DNA of 64,000 nt from the NCBI GenBank assembly GCA_963826055.1, contig CAWGVO010000017.1, positions 62,001 through 126,000 on the forward strand, read 5' to 3'. This DNA comes from JBBDMC01 sp963826055. GTDB lineage: Bacteria > Pseudomonadota > Alphaproteobacteria > Rhizobiales > Kaistiaceae. Numbering within the stretch: the first letter of the stretch is position 1; every line of letters starts with the position of its first letter. The position numbers and the translations under genes are program-made. The notes under the pieces were generated by a model. It was not told the origin of the DNA. It saw only the letters and a program-made list of their open reading frames with translations, and ran no database searches. Shown here in pieces: positions 9,590 to 20,662 of this stretch.

Positions 9590-11037
9590 GACAGGCAGTC
9601 TCCGAGCAGGAATTCCAGCGCGCGGTCAAGACGGATGTGAGGAAGGGACAGCGCCAGTCCACCTGCCGTGCGCTCAAGCTTCGGTGGCCGGAAGCGGACG
9701 AAGCGCACCTCGGTAGGGGCGGCGTCCGGCTTCAAGACCGATTCAGGATCGCTCGGCAAGTCGCCGGGAAACATCGCGATTTCGGTCTTGCCGTCGAACG
9801 TGCGCCCGTCCACCGCTTCGCCGGCGACGGGGGTGCCGATGATCGAGGGCAGGGTCTCGCCGCCGTGGGTCACGTCGGCCTCGCGGGTGGCGCGCACGGA
9901 CGCGAGCGCCAGCACCTCGACGCCGGCGCCGGCGAACCGCGCCCGCCCGGAGGCATGGCCGACGATGCGGGCAAGGATGGCCTCGAGGCGGTCATGGTCG
10001 CCGTGGTGGAGGTGGTCGGCCTTGGTGGCGGCGAACAGGATGCGGTCGATACGCCGTCTCACCAGCCCGGTCAGCCAGTTGGTGCGGCCGAGGCGGAAGG
10101 CGGAGAGGATGTCGGCCAGCGCGGCTTCGAGATCGGCGACCGCCGCCGGGCCGGTGTTGAGCGCGGAGAGAGCGTCGACAAGGACGATCTGCCGGTCGAG
10201 GCGGGCGAAGTGATCGCGGAAGAAGGGGCGAACGACGGTCGATTTGTACGCCTCGTAGCGGCGCGCCATCATGCGGGCGAGGGAGCCGCGCGGCCCGAGG
10301 CCGCCGTCGGCGAGGTCGAGCGGCGCGAAGGTGAGCGCCGGCGACTGGTCGAGGTCGCCGGGCATGAGGAAGCGCCCCGGCGGCTGGGTGGAGAGCACCT
10401 CATCGTCGCTGCGCGCCGCCTTGAGATAGGTGGTGAAGGCGGCGGCGAGGTCGCGGGCGAGCGATTCATCCTCGCCGGCATTTGCATCGACCGCCTTGAG
10501 GCGCGCCAGCCATGCGGCGGCGCTCTTGCGGCGCGCCGCGGCCTCGGCGGCGAGAAGGGAGTCGCGCGACCACTCGGCATAGCTCTTCGACATCAACGGC
10601 AGGTCGAGCAGCCATTCGCCAGGGTAGTCGACAATGTCGATGTTGAGGCGGCCGCTGCCGATGGTGCGGGTCAGGAACGAAGCGGACTCGTAGGCGACGG
10701 TCAGCCTCAGCTCGCTGATGCGGCTGGTCGATTCCGGCCACCGGCGTTCGCCGACGAGGGCCTCAATGTGCCGCTCGTAATCGAAGCGGGGGACATTGTC
10801 GTCCGGCTGCGGCTCGAGACGGGCTCCGGCAAGCCTGCCGTTGGCGTAGGCCTTGAAGAGAGGAAGCCGGCCGCCGTGAATGAGGTTGTGGACGAGGGCG
10901 GCGATGAACACCGTCTTGCCGGCGCGGGCGAGGCCGGTGACGCCGAGGCGAACGGTCGGCGTGCCGACGGCGCCGGCGCGCTCGGCGAGATTGGCAAGGA
11001 CGAGGCGGGTCTCGTCGGCGATGGTGGCTAGCTGCAC
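9586..11037 (-). CDS. ycjX: YcjX family nucleotide-binding protein (DUF463)
   Basis: This is a predicted P-loop GTPase/ATPase of the YcjX family, acting with YcjF at the membrane. The Walker A motif GLARAGKT is at residues 35-42 and the family signature FIAALVHNLIHGGRLP follows. VDYPGEWLLDLPLM in the middle is a family-typical Walker B region. About 483 residues result from the GTG at 11037, which gives the usual short lead before TPTVRLGVTG. ATG codons at 11118 and 11124 would add about 29 atypical residues and overlap sixA. The last codon overlaps the ycjF start by 4 bases. Biochemical function is not established for the family. Confidence 0.85.
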   Translation of the reverse strand: MQLATIADETRLVLANLAERAGAVGTPTVRLGVTGLARAGKTVFIAALVHNLIHGGRLPLFKAYANGRLAGARLEPQPDDNVPRFDYERHIEALVGERRWPESTSRISELRLTVAYESASFLTRTIGSGRLNIDIVDYPGEWLLDLPLMSKSYAEWSRDSLLAAEAAARRKSAAAWLARLKAVDANAGEDESLARDLAAAFTTYLKAARSDDEVLSTQPPGRFLMPGDLDQSPALTFAPLDLADGGLGPRGSLARMMARRYEAYKSTVVRPFFRDHFARLDRQIVLVDALSALNTGPAAVADLEAALADILSAFRLGRTNWLTGLVRRRIDRILFAATKADHLHHGDHDRLEAILARIVGHASGRARFAGAGVEVLALASVRATREADVTHGGETLPSIIGTPVAGEAVDGRTFDGKTEIAMFPGDLPSDPESVLKPDAAPTEVRFVRFRPPKLERTAGGLALSLPHIRLDRALEFLLGDCLS

Positions 11038-11104
11038 GCGGCGCTTCCCGGGCGGTGGTGGCACGGCATGTAAGCTCGACGGCCGGCGGACGAAAAGCCC
11101 GCCC

Positions 11105-11629
11105 TCAGTCGCCCTCATCCCCATCGTGGAGGTCGCGCGGGCGCTCGAACATCACCAGACGCCCGGCGAGCGGCTTCAATCCGGCCCAGGTGCCATCGAG
11201 CGCGATCACCGTCAGCGCCCCGGCGGGGTATTTGACGGCGACGCGCGCCCGGTCTTCCTTGTCGCCCGAGCCGATGAGCGCCAGGGCGGTCGCCTGGATG
11301 GCGGGGTTGTGGCCGACGACCAGCAGGCGCCGGCTGTTGCCGCCTTCGGCGGCGATGATGTCCCGGTAGCCATCGTCGCGGCGATAGAGATCGGGATCGA
11401 AGACGACTTCCGGCCCGTCGCCGAGGCGTTTCAGCAGCGGACCGAGGGTCTCGCGCGTGCGCCGGGCGGGCGAGCACAGGATCCGGTCCGGCGGAAAGTC
11501 CGCGGCAATCAGGTCGGCGATGGCGGCGGCGTCGCGCTGCCCGCGTTCGGCAAGCGGCCGTTCGAAATCCGGCGTGTTTCTTCCTTCCCAGGACGATTTA
11601 CCGTGGCGAAGCAGAAGCAGCTCAGGCAT
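11105..11629 (-). CDS. sixA: SixA-like histidine phosphatase
   Basis: A 174-residue member of the histidine phosphatase (phosphoglycerate mutase-like) superfamily. The catalytic RHG is at residues 8-10 in LLLLRHGKSSWEG, a second conserved arginine is in SPARRTRETL, and the distal catalytic His is in LLVVGHNPAI. E. coli SixA removes phosphate from histidine-phosphotransfer proteins. The same activity here is inferred, with small-molecule phosphates as an alternative. It is the first gene of sixA-ycjX-ycjF on this strand. Start ATG at 11629. Confidence 0.85.
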   Translation of the reverse strand: MPELLLLRHGKSSWEGRNTPDFERPLAERGQRDAAAIADLIAADFPPDRILCSPARRTRETLGPLLKRLGDGPEVVFDPDLYRRDDGYRDIIAAEGGNSRRLLVVGHNPAIQATALALIGSGDKEDRARVAVKYPAGALTVIALDGTWAGLKPLAGRLVMFERPRDLHDGDEGD

Positions 11630-11683
11630 TTCGATGTACCCCGTTCGGCTGGCAGCTTACGCTCGTCCGAGCCCTGCACGCAA

Positions 11684-11713
11684 AAGCGCCCGCGACGGCT
11701 GCCGCGGGCGCTT
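11684..11713 (-). terminator. Intrinsic terminator after the SH3 protein gene
   Basis: AAGCGCCCGCG and CGCGGGCGCTT form a perfect 11-bp stem with an 8-base loop. Read on the minus strand it ends in TTTT, so it should stop transcription from the SH3-domain gene before sixA. Confidence 0.8.
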
Positions 11714-11739
11714 TCTCATCGCTGACGATGACGTTCGGA

Positions 11740-12309
11740 CTAGCCCGGATAGATGTACTTCTGCGAGGCGTAGCCGGTCTGGCCGGCGTAGTTGGTGACG
11801 ACGCACCAGCCAGGATAGGGGCTCTGCGTGCAATTGGCGGTGAAGTGCTCGCCGGGGCTCAGGCTGAAGAGCACCGCGAACTGGGTGCCGCCACCCTGCC
11901 TGACGTTCAGCTGCACACCCACGGTGCCGGTGAACGACCCGGCCGGGTAGTTGATCACCTGCGGCGGGGGCGGCGGAGGCGTACCACCGGTCAGCAGGCA
12001 GTTCTGGTAGACGCTGTTGAAGTAGTTCGAGCGTTGCGTCTGGTAGACGGTGACGCCGCCGGCGGCGCCGATCGCGGCACCGGTGCCGGCCGCGCTGCCG
12101 ACGTTACCGCCGGTCGCGGCGCCGATCGCAGCGCCGAGGCCGAGACCCAGAACGCCGCCGGTCACCAGCCCCTTGCCGGGCGGGTAGGCGGCATCGGTCT
12201 GCTGCTGGGCGATAACCTGGCATTCGGCGGGCGTGCGAGCGCTCGCCGGGCCGGCAACCGCCACGACGAGGGCGCTGGCAAGCGCTGCGGTGGTCAGAAG
12301 AATTCTCAT
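11740..12309 (-). CDS. Secreted SH3-domain protein with a glycine zipper
   Basis: The 189-residue product starts with a signal peptide (to about residue 24, GPASA-RT). A glycine-zipper segment (GGVLGLGLGAAIGAATGG, about residues 50-90), a PPPPPP linker and a C-terminal bacterial SH3 domain follow. The SH3 part reads VQLNVRQGGGTQFAVLFSLSP then GWCVVTNYAGQTGYASQKYIYP. SH3b domains of this kind usually bind peptidoglycan, and glycine zippers associate with membranes, so an envelope-associated periplasmic role is inferred. Substrate and phenotype are unknown. A clear intrinsic terminator lies 27 bases downstream. Confidence 0.8.
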   Translation of the reverse strand: MRILLTTAALASALVVAVAGPASARTPAECQVIAQQQTDAAYPPGKGLVTGGVLGLGLGAAIGAATGGNVGSAAGTGAAIGAAGGVTVYQTQRSNYFNSVYQNCLLTGGTPPPPPPQVINYPAGSFTGTVGVQLNVRQGGGTQFAVLFSLSPGEHFTANCTQSPYPGWCVVTNYAGQTGYASQKYIYPG

Positions 12310-12503
12310 TGGTTGCTCCCTGTGCGTGAACGGCCTGAGCCTCAGCCCCTGGCCGGTATCGAATGCCGCAAACCTATCTGTCTCAATATGTACGCTACAT
12401 GAACGGCGGATGGCCGAATCCGACGATGCAAGACATTACATATTAACGGAGTTGAGGCGCGACTGTGACCGGTTTCACACGTATTTCCCGGCCAATGCCG
12501 CCC

Positions 12504-12920
12504 TCAATCGTCCCGGTAGACCCGCTCGCGCCGCTCGTGGCGCTCCTGGGCCTCGATCGAAAGGGTGGCAATCGGCCGCGCATCAAGGCGTTTCAGGCTG
12601 ATCGGCTCGCCGGTTTCCTCACAATATCCGTACGACCCGTCCTCGATACGCTGCAAGGCGGCATCGATCTTGGCGATCAGCTTGCGCTGGCGGTCGCGGG
12701 CCCGCAATTCGATGGCGCGGTCGGTCTCGGAGGACGCGCGGTCGGCGAAGTCCGAGTGATTCTGGCTCTCATCGTGCAGGTGCTGCAAGGTCTCCCGAGC
12801 CTCGCGCAGGATGTCCTCTCTCCACGCGAGGAGCTTCTTGCGGAAATACTCCCGCTGCCGCTCGTTCATGAACGGCTCGGAGTTGGTCGGACGGTAGTCG
12901 GTCACTTCTGAACGCGGCAT
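12504..12920 (-). CDS. dksA: DksA-type RNA polymerase regulator with a degenerate zinc finger
   Basis: A 138-residue homologue of DksA, which enters the RNA polymerase secondary channel and works with ppGpp on rRNA and amino-acid promoters. A coiled coil spans about residues 20-95, with the acidic tip DFADRA carrying the DxxDxA motif (D57, D60, A62). The C-terminal finger region is YGYCEETGEPISLKRLDARP then ATLSIEAQERHE. Only the first of the four zinc-ligand cysteines remains (Cys100); the others are Thr, Ser and Ala. This loss is known in alphaproteobacterial DksA proteins. AAGGGC precedes the ATG at 12920 by 7 bases. Confidence 0.88.
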   Translation of the reverse strand: MPRSEVTDYRPTNSEPFMNERQREYFRKKLLAWREDILREARETLQHLHDESQNHSDFADRASSETDRAIELRARDRQRKLIAKIDAALQRIEDGSYGYCEETGEPISLKRLDARPIATLSIEAQERHERRERVYRDD

Positions 12921-13048
12921 TGGTGGCCCTTGGCTGGCTCAGATCGGCGCGGAATATAGCGGCGTGTCCGGTATGGGACAACAACGGCAAGATGACGACG
13001 CGATGACACTTTTTATTTGCCGGGCGTGGGCAAATTTCATCAACGGAT

Positions 13049-13876
13049 TCAGGATGATGAACGCGGAGCCGCGATCTCGTCGAGGAGCTTCGCCATCTCT
13101 TGTTCGAGATGGCTGACCTTGGCGGCAGTGTCCGGATTTTGCCGCGTCGGCTCGCCGCCGTCAGGTGTGGCGCCGGCATCCGTGTCACCAAGGTCGAGCG
13201 CTGCCTGGTCGGAGTTGGCCTGGGGCTCTGCGGCCGGCTCGGGCGCCCACGTCGCGGCCGGCGGGCTCGTCTCGGCGCGGGTGTTCACCACCTCCGGCAG
13301 GAACGGTTCGACCGGCTGCCGCTCGGTCACGGCCGGGGCGGGGCGGGGCTGCGGGGGCTGCCGGTCGACAAGGCGGGCCGTGAACGTCGGTCGCTGCGCC
13401 TCCTGGATGTCGGGCGGCGGCGTGCCGGCGCGTTGAAACGGTCTTGAACCTTGCGGCTCGGCGGCCGGAGCCGACGCCGCGCGTGGTGCGGGGAAGGGGA
13501 TCGGGGCGCCGACCTCGGCGGGCGTCAGGCCGCCGGCCGCGGCCTGGGGCCGCATGGCCGATTCGGGGGCGCGGCGGCGTGGCCGCATGATGCCTGGCTC
13601 GACGACGACGTCGGAGGGCCCGCCGATCATGAGCAGGTGCTCGACGTTGTCGCGGCGCACCAGCACCAGGCGGCGGCGGTTATCGATGGCGACGGCGTCG
13701 ACCACGGCCAGCCGCGGCACCCGTCCGCGGCCGATGCCGCCGATTCGGAAGCCGGCGACACGCCTCGCTGCCCAGTAGACCGCGACGATCATGCCGAGAA
13801 CGACGACGACGGTGATGATGAACTGGGCGATGCGGGCGCCATCGACGCCGAACAGCGGCTCGAGAAGATCCGACAT
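13049..13876 (-). CDS. FliO-like membrane protein with a long proline-rich tail
   Basis: The 275-residue protein has one membrane helix (about 15-38, IITVVVVLGMIVAVYWAARR). A small FliO-like domain follows at about 40-90, with RLAVVDAVAIDNRRRLVLVRRD and HLLMIGGPSDVVVEPGI. A long low-complexity Pro/Ala/Gln-rich tail runs from about 95, with a short coiled coil near the end (HLEQEMAKLLDEI). FliO normally assists assembly of the flagellar export gate, but no other flagellar gene is in the window. The ATG at 13876 has GGAG 8 bases upstream; the open frame extends further but is not protein-like. It is divergent from cckA. Confidence 0.68.
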   Translation of the reverse strand: MSDLLEPLFGVDGARIAQFIITVVVVLGMIVAVYWAARRVAGFRIGGIGRGRVPRLAVVDAVAIDNRRRLVLVRRDNVEHLLMIGGPSDVVVEPGIMRPRRRAPESAMRPQAAAGGLTPAEVGAPIPFPAPRAASAPAAEPQGSRPFQRAGTPPPDIQEAQRPTFTARLVDRQPPQPRPAPAVTERQPVEPFLPEVVNTRAETSPPAATWAPEPAAEPQANSDQAALDLGDTDAGATPDGGEPTRQNPDTAAKVSHLEQEMAKLLDEIAAPRSSS

Positions 13877-14188
13877 GCCCAAGTCTCCTGGCTTTGCGCC
13901 CCGCGGCGGCGGAAAAGGATAGTCGCCCGTCTGCCGGAATCGCTGGCGCGACCGACTTTTCCGGCGTCGCGTCCGGTAATGCAAGGGGCCGATGGCCTTT
14001 TCTGGCGCGGTGTGGCCTTGACGACCGATCCGGGGCTCCATTCGTGGCCGCCGGGGCGCAAACGCGCAAAAACCGAGGCGCGCGGGACTTGCTCGCGTTG
14101 AATTCTGTTGCTTTCGCGCCCATCCTCGCCCCCATGATTCTGCCGGTGCGGGGGGCGCGCCGGATCGCCAGGAGGTGGGGCGGGCCGA
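13877..14188. other. Divergent promoter region, fliO-like / cckA
   Basis: The 312 bases hold no gene. A ribosome site (AGGAGGT) lies near 14170 in front of cckA. I found no convincing TTAA-N7-TTAA CtrA box. Confidence 0.5.
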
Positions 14189-16703
<2,515 letters not shown>

Positions 16704-16726
<23 letters not shown>

Positions 16727-17277
16727 GACGTCGCCAGACGACGAGGGAGACGTTCGCGGCGGCGTCCAGAATTTCGCGCGGTTCGGCGACGAGGCCATGG
16801 CGGGCCAGGGCCGTGTCGGCCGATTGCCCCCCGGCAACCACCGAAAAAACGGGAACGCCGGTCGGCAATCGGGCATCGGCGGCGCGGGCGAGGTCGAACG
16901 CATCGAAACCGGCGGCGAGGAAGAGGTCGAAGACGCGGCGTCCGCCGACGACGGCGACCACACCGCCACCCGGCGCGGCTGCGGGCCAATGCCTCCGCGA
17001 GCGACGCTTCGGCCGGGTTCCACCACCAGCCGTCCCGCCGTTCTTCGATGCCGCGCGCCGAAGACGACAGCACCAGCCGGTTGCGGCGCTTGTCGTTGGG
17101 GTTGGCTTCGTGGCCGCGCCGGCCGAGCACGGTCACCGCCGCGGCATCGAGCGCGGCCTGGAAGCGGGACCAGTCGGCGTCGTTGCGGAGCGGCTGCGGC
17201 ACCGTCCCGTCGTCCGCCGCAATGCGGTCATCGGCGGACACGATGGCGTGACCGTGGATGAACCAGTTGTCGATCAT
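16704..17277 (-). CDS. Dihydrofolate reductase / RibD C-terminal-like protein, frameshifted
   Basis: A homologue of the RibD-C/DHFR fold, of the short type found in alphaproteobacteria. The N-terminal part from ATG 17277 reads MIDNWFIHGHAIVSADDRI, then VTVLGRRGHEA and NRLVLSSSA. The C-terminal part VVAVVGGRRVFDLFLAAGFD and GVPVFS is in another frame and ends at 16704. The frames join at a GGG run near 16975: removing one G gives AGGGVVAVVGG and a 190-residue protein. The total of 574 bases is one over a whole number of codons. True DHFR activity is uncertain, since many of these proteins reduce other substrates. An upstream in-frame extension to 17376 exists but is not family-like. Confidence 0.7.
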
Positions 17278-17365
17278 GAGGCACACATCATAGTCCGAGC
17301 CCTCGGTGGCGGGGTGTTGCGCGCGAGCACTGGTGGCGGTCGCCATGTCGTGGCAGAAGCCGGTC

Positions 17366-18625
17366 ATGGAGGCCATAAGTGAGTCGCGGAACGGTCGGCG
17401 CGATCGGCGACGGCTGATGGTGGAACGGTCGGGCGCCGTGACGGTGCGGCCGCGGCCGCCCAGAGGCGCGCGGGCAAGGCCCGCCGCCAGGACCGGAAGC
17501 TGGTTGCGTCCGTTCCGGCTCGAACGTGAGGGCCAGGGTATCGCCTACGTCTGGCACGGCATGCGCTTCGGCACCTGGATGAAGCTCCTCGCCGAGGGCC
17601 GCTTCGACGTCACGCTCAACTGCCTGCCCCGCATCGCGGCGGTGACGCTGACGGCGCCGGTGATATCGGCGGTGTCGCTGTTCAGCGATCTCACGTACGG
17701 GCGCCAGGCGGCGACGACCGAAGTGCTGCCACCGCTCTTTGTGCTCGGGCACTGGCGGACCGGTACGACGCTCGTGCACGACCTTCTCGCCTGCGATCCG
17801 ACGCTGGCGTATCCGACGACGCACCAGTGCATGTTTCCGAACACCTTCCTGGTCTCCGGCCAGGGGTTGAACTGGATGTACGAGCTGTTCATGCCGGCGA
17901 AGCGGCCGTTCGACGACGTGCCGATCGGGATCGAGCGACCGCAGGAAGAGGAGTTCGGCCTCGTCAACATGGGCGCCGGTTCGCTCTACCGTGGCTTTGC
18001 CTTCCCCCGCCACGGGCAGCCGGATTTGCGCTACCTCGATCTCGAGGGCCTGACCGACGCGGAGCGCCGCGACTGGGAAGCGGCGTATGTGACGCTGCTC
18101 AGACGCCTTCAGTTCATCGCGCGGCGACCGCTGGTGCTGAAGTCGCCGCCCAACACCGCGCGGCTGAAGACGCTGACGCGGCTCTTTCCCGAGGCGCGCT
18201 ACGTCCACATCGCGCGCAACCCGTTCGACGTTTTTCCCTCGACGATGCGGATGGTCGGCACGCTGATGGGGGTACAGGGATTGCAGAACCCGCCGAAGGT
18301 CGAGGGCTGGCTCCACGAATACGTGCTGACGGCGTTCGAGCGCATGTTTGCGGCCTACGAGCGCGACCGCCATCTCGTCCCCGAGGGCCAGCTTGTCGAG
18401 ATCCGCTTCGAGGATCTCGTCGATAACCCGAAGGGCGTGCTTGCCGATGTCTACGGTGCGCTTGGCACCGGCGATTTGGCCGCGGCGGAGCCCGGCGTCG
18501 ACGCGTACCTTGCCGGGCGGGCCAGTCACCGGCGCAATACGCACCGCCTCGACGAGGCGACGCGGAGCGCGATCGTGGAGCGCTGGCGGCCGTACTTCGA
18601 GCGGTTCGACTACGCTACCGACTGA
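17366..18625 (+). CDS. Sulfotransferase family protein
   Basis: About 419 residues. The PAPS 5'-phosphosulfate loop appears as LGHWRTGTTLVHDLL, with Trp-Arg in place of the usual Pro-Arg/Lys. The 3'-phosphate site is VHIARNPFDVFPSTMR. LKSPPNTARLKTLTRLFP is also typical of the bacterial Sulfotransfer_3 group. Such enzymes move sulfate from PAPS to lipids, polysaccharides or small molecules; the acceptor is unknown. The start is uncertain among ATG 17348, 17366 and 17417, since none has a good ribosome site; the first 50 residues are basic and poorly conserved in appearance. The 3' end overlaps psuG on the other strand by 16 bases. Confidence 0.8.
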   Translation: MEAISESRNGRRDRRRLMVERSGAVTVRPRPPRGARARPAARTGSWLRPFRLEREGQGIAYVWHGMRFGTWMKLLAEGRFDVTLNCLPRIAAVTLTAPVISAVSLFSDLTYGRQAATTEVLPPLFVLGHWRTGTTLVHDLLACDPTLAYPTTHQCMFPNTFLVSGQGLNWMYELFMPAKRPFDDVPIGIERPQEEEFGLVNMGAGSLYRGFAFPRHGQPDLRYLDLEGLTDAERRDWEAAYVTLLRRLQFIARRPLVLKSPPNTARLKTLTRLFPEARYVHIARNPFDVFPSTMRMVGTLMGVQGLQNPPKVEGWLHEYVLTAFERMFAAYERDRHLVPEGQLVEIRFEDLVDNPKGVLADVYGALGTGDLAAAEPGVDAYLAGRASHRRNTHRLDEATRSAIVERWRPYFERFDYATD

Positions 18626-19542
18626 TGTTTGCGCGCGGCGAGGGCGGCGGCGATTTCGGCGGCGCGGCGGGCGTTGTTCTTGATGAGGGCGATGTTGGCG
18701 ACAAGGCTCCGGCCCCCGGTCGCCTTGACGATCGCATCGAGCAGGAACGGCGTCACCGCCTTGCCGGTGACGCCGGCGGTGTCCGCGGCGGCGATCGCCG
18801 CCTCGATGTGCGGGCGCATCTCCCCGGCCGGAATTTCATCGGCGGCGGAAATCGGATTGGCGACCAGCATGCCGCCGGCAATGCCGAGGGCGGTGCGTGC
18901 CGCCGCGAAATCGGCAATGGCCGCGGCGTCGTCAAGCCGGATCGGCGCGGGAAGTCCGCTCCGCCGCGACCAGAACGCCGGGAACTCGTCGCTGCCGTAG
19001 CAGACGACGGGGACGCCCAGGGCCTCCAGCACCTCCAGCGTCTTCGGCAGGTCGAGCAGCGCCTTGGCCCCGGCGGCGACCACGATCACGTCGGTCCGCG
19101 CGAGCTCGCCGAGATCGGCCGAGATGTCGAAGGTCGCTTCGGCGCCGCGATGGACGCCGCCGATACCGCCGGTGGCGAAGACATCGATGCCGGCGAGGCG
19201 GGCGGCAATCATGGTGGCCGCCACGGTGGTGGCGCCGGTCCTGCCGGCGGCGAGCGCGTAGGCAAGGTCGGCACGCGACAGCTTCATGACGTCTTCGGCG
19301 CGGGCGAGCCGCTCCAGCGTGGCGCGGTCGAGGCCTACGATCAGGCGCCCGTCGATCACGGCGATGGCAGCCGGCAGCGCGCCGGCGTCGCGGACGGCTG
19401 CCTCGACGGCGAGGGCGGTGTCGAGATTGTCGGGCCACGGCATGCCGTGGCTGAGGACGGTGGTCTCCAGGGCGACGACCGGCTTTCCCGCCGCCAACGC
19501 GGCTCCGACCTCGTCGCTGATCGCCAGCGGCGGTCGGTTCAC
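18610..19542 (-). CDS. psuG: Pseudouridine-5'-phosphate glycosidase
   Basis: This 310-residue enzyme splits pseudouridine 5'-phosphate into uracil and ribose 5-phosphate, the second step of pseudouridine breakdown. Diagnostic stretches: VALETTVLSHGMPWPDN, the TGATTVAATM segment with active-site residues, FATGGIGGVHRGAE and VTPFLLDAIVKATGGRSL. Length matches E. coli PsuG. The GTG start overlaps the stop of the preceding kinase gene (GTGA), so the two are translationally coupled and form a two-gene pathway. No dedicated transporter is next to them. Confidence 0.93.
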   Translation of the reverse strand: MNRPPLAISDEVGAALAAGKPVVALETTVLSHGMPWPDNLDTALAVEAAVRDAGALPAAIAVIDGRLIVGLDRATLERLARAEDVMKLSRADLAYALAAGRTGATTVAATMIAARLAGIDVFATGGIGGVHRGAEATFDISADLGELARTDVIVVAAGAKALLDLPKTLEVLEALGVPVVCYGSDEFPAFWSRRSGLPAPIRLDDAAAIADFAAARTALGIAGGMLVANPISAADEIPAGEMRPHIEAAIAAADTAGVTGKAVTPFLLDAIVKATGGRSLVANIALIKNNARRAAEIAAALAARKHQSVA

Positions 19543-20504
19543 GCCGTCGCCCGCCTGGCGCTGGCGCCGATGCGCTCGGTCAGGCTCGTCGGGGTAAACC
19601 GCGCCAGCGGTACGCCACCCGCCTCCAGCGTCATCGCCGCTGCTGCCAAGCCCCAGCGCACCGCGTCGCCGAGCGAGCGGCCGCGGGCGAGGCCGGCGAG
19701 GGTGCCGGCGGCGAGCGAATCGCCGGAGCCGTTGACCGTCTTCACCGCGGTGCGCAGCACGACGAACGAGCGCGTGTCGGTTCCGCTCGCCGCCACCAGC
19801 GGTTCGGTGCCGTTGGTGACGACCACCTTGGTCAGGCGCGGCCGGGCCAGCTCGGCGGCAAGCCTTACCGGGGTGGCGCCCGCATCGTCCGGTTCATGGC
19901 CGGCGAGAATGGCGGCCTCGCGGCGGTTGGCGAAGAGATAGTTCAGGTGGTCGAGCAACGGTATCAGCCGTTCGGCCTTGGCCGGGGAAACCGTCAGTGC
20001 CGCCAGCGGGCGCCTGGCGGATCGCGCCTCGGTGGCGAGGTACGCCAGCGTCTCGGCGGGAAGATTGGCATCGACGACCCACAGGTCGCTGTTGCGTTCG
20101 CCGACAGTGGTATCGGCGATCAGGGCGGGCGTCATTTCATCATAGACGGCCATGTCGGCGATGCCGACGACCAGACCGCCCTTCTCGTCGAAAGTCGCGT
20201 GGTAGCCGGCGGTCGGGCTGCCGGGCGAGATGGACACCGACCGCACGTCGACGCCGGCGCCCTTGGCGGCGGTGAGGATGGCCTCGCCGTCGGGATCGCT
20301 GCCGATGCGTCCGACCAGACGGGCATGCAGCCCGAGGCGGGCGAGGATGGTGGCGACGTTGAGGCCAACGCCCCCGGGCAGGCGCTTGACCGTGCCGGGA
20401 TTGGAGGCGCCCATGACGAGGCGGCCATCGCTGCGGGCGATGCGGTCGACGGAGGCGCCACCGAATACGGTTACCGTATCGAAGGGGCGGGATGGCTGGT
20501 CCAT
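19539..20504 (-). CDS. psuK: PfkB-family carbohydrate kinase, probable pseudouridine kinase
   Basis: This 321-residue PfkB/ribokinase-fold kinase is predicted to phosphorylate pseudouridine at the 5' position. The N-terminal PfkB signature is GGVGLNVATILARLG, and the C-terminal catalytic motif is VNGSGDSLAAGTLAG, with Asp as base. KVVVTNGTEPLV is the nucleotide-binding strand. Ribokinase activity cannot be excluded from sequence alone, but the 4-base overlap with psuG makes pseudouridine the likely substrate. Start ATG at 20504. Confidence 0.88.
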   Translation of the reverse strand: MDQPSRPFDTVTVFGGASVDRIARSDGRLVMGASNPGTVKRLPGGVGLNVATILARLGLHARLVGRIGSDPDGEAILTAAKGAGVDVRSVSISPGSPTAGYHATFDEKGGLVVGIADMAVYDEMTPALIADTTVGERNSDLWVVDANLPAETLAYLATEARSARRPLAALTVSPAKAERLIPLLDHLNYLFANRREAAILAGHEPDDAGATPVRLAAELARPRLTKVVVTNGTEPLVAASGTDTRSFVVLRTAVKTVNGSGDSLAAGTLAGLARGRSLGDAVRWGLAAAAMTLEAGGVPLARFTPTSLTERIGASARRATA

Positions 20505-20662
20505 GGCTGTTTCCGGGGAGCTTTCCGGCCGGCTTGTGATTCGCGCGACCCGAGAGGATCATCTTCGCGTCGCCGGGCGGGCGCAACTCTCGCCGGCGAC
20601 GGAGAGGCGCCGCCGGTGGGACCATCATCGGTCCGGCCGGTAACCGCGGAGTGAATGCCTTC

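Noticed and set aside
17278..17376. N-terminal extension of the DHFR-like gene to ATG 17376
   Set aside because: The added residues are not family-like and would overlap the start region of the divergent sulfotransferase gene.
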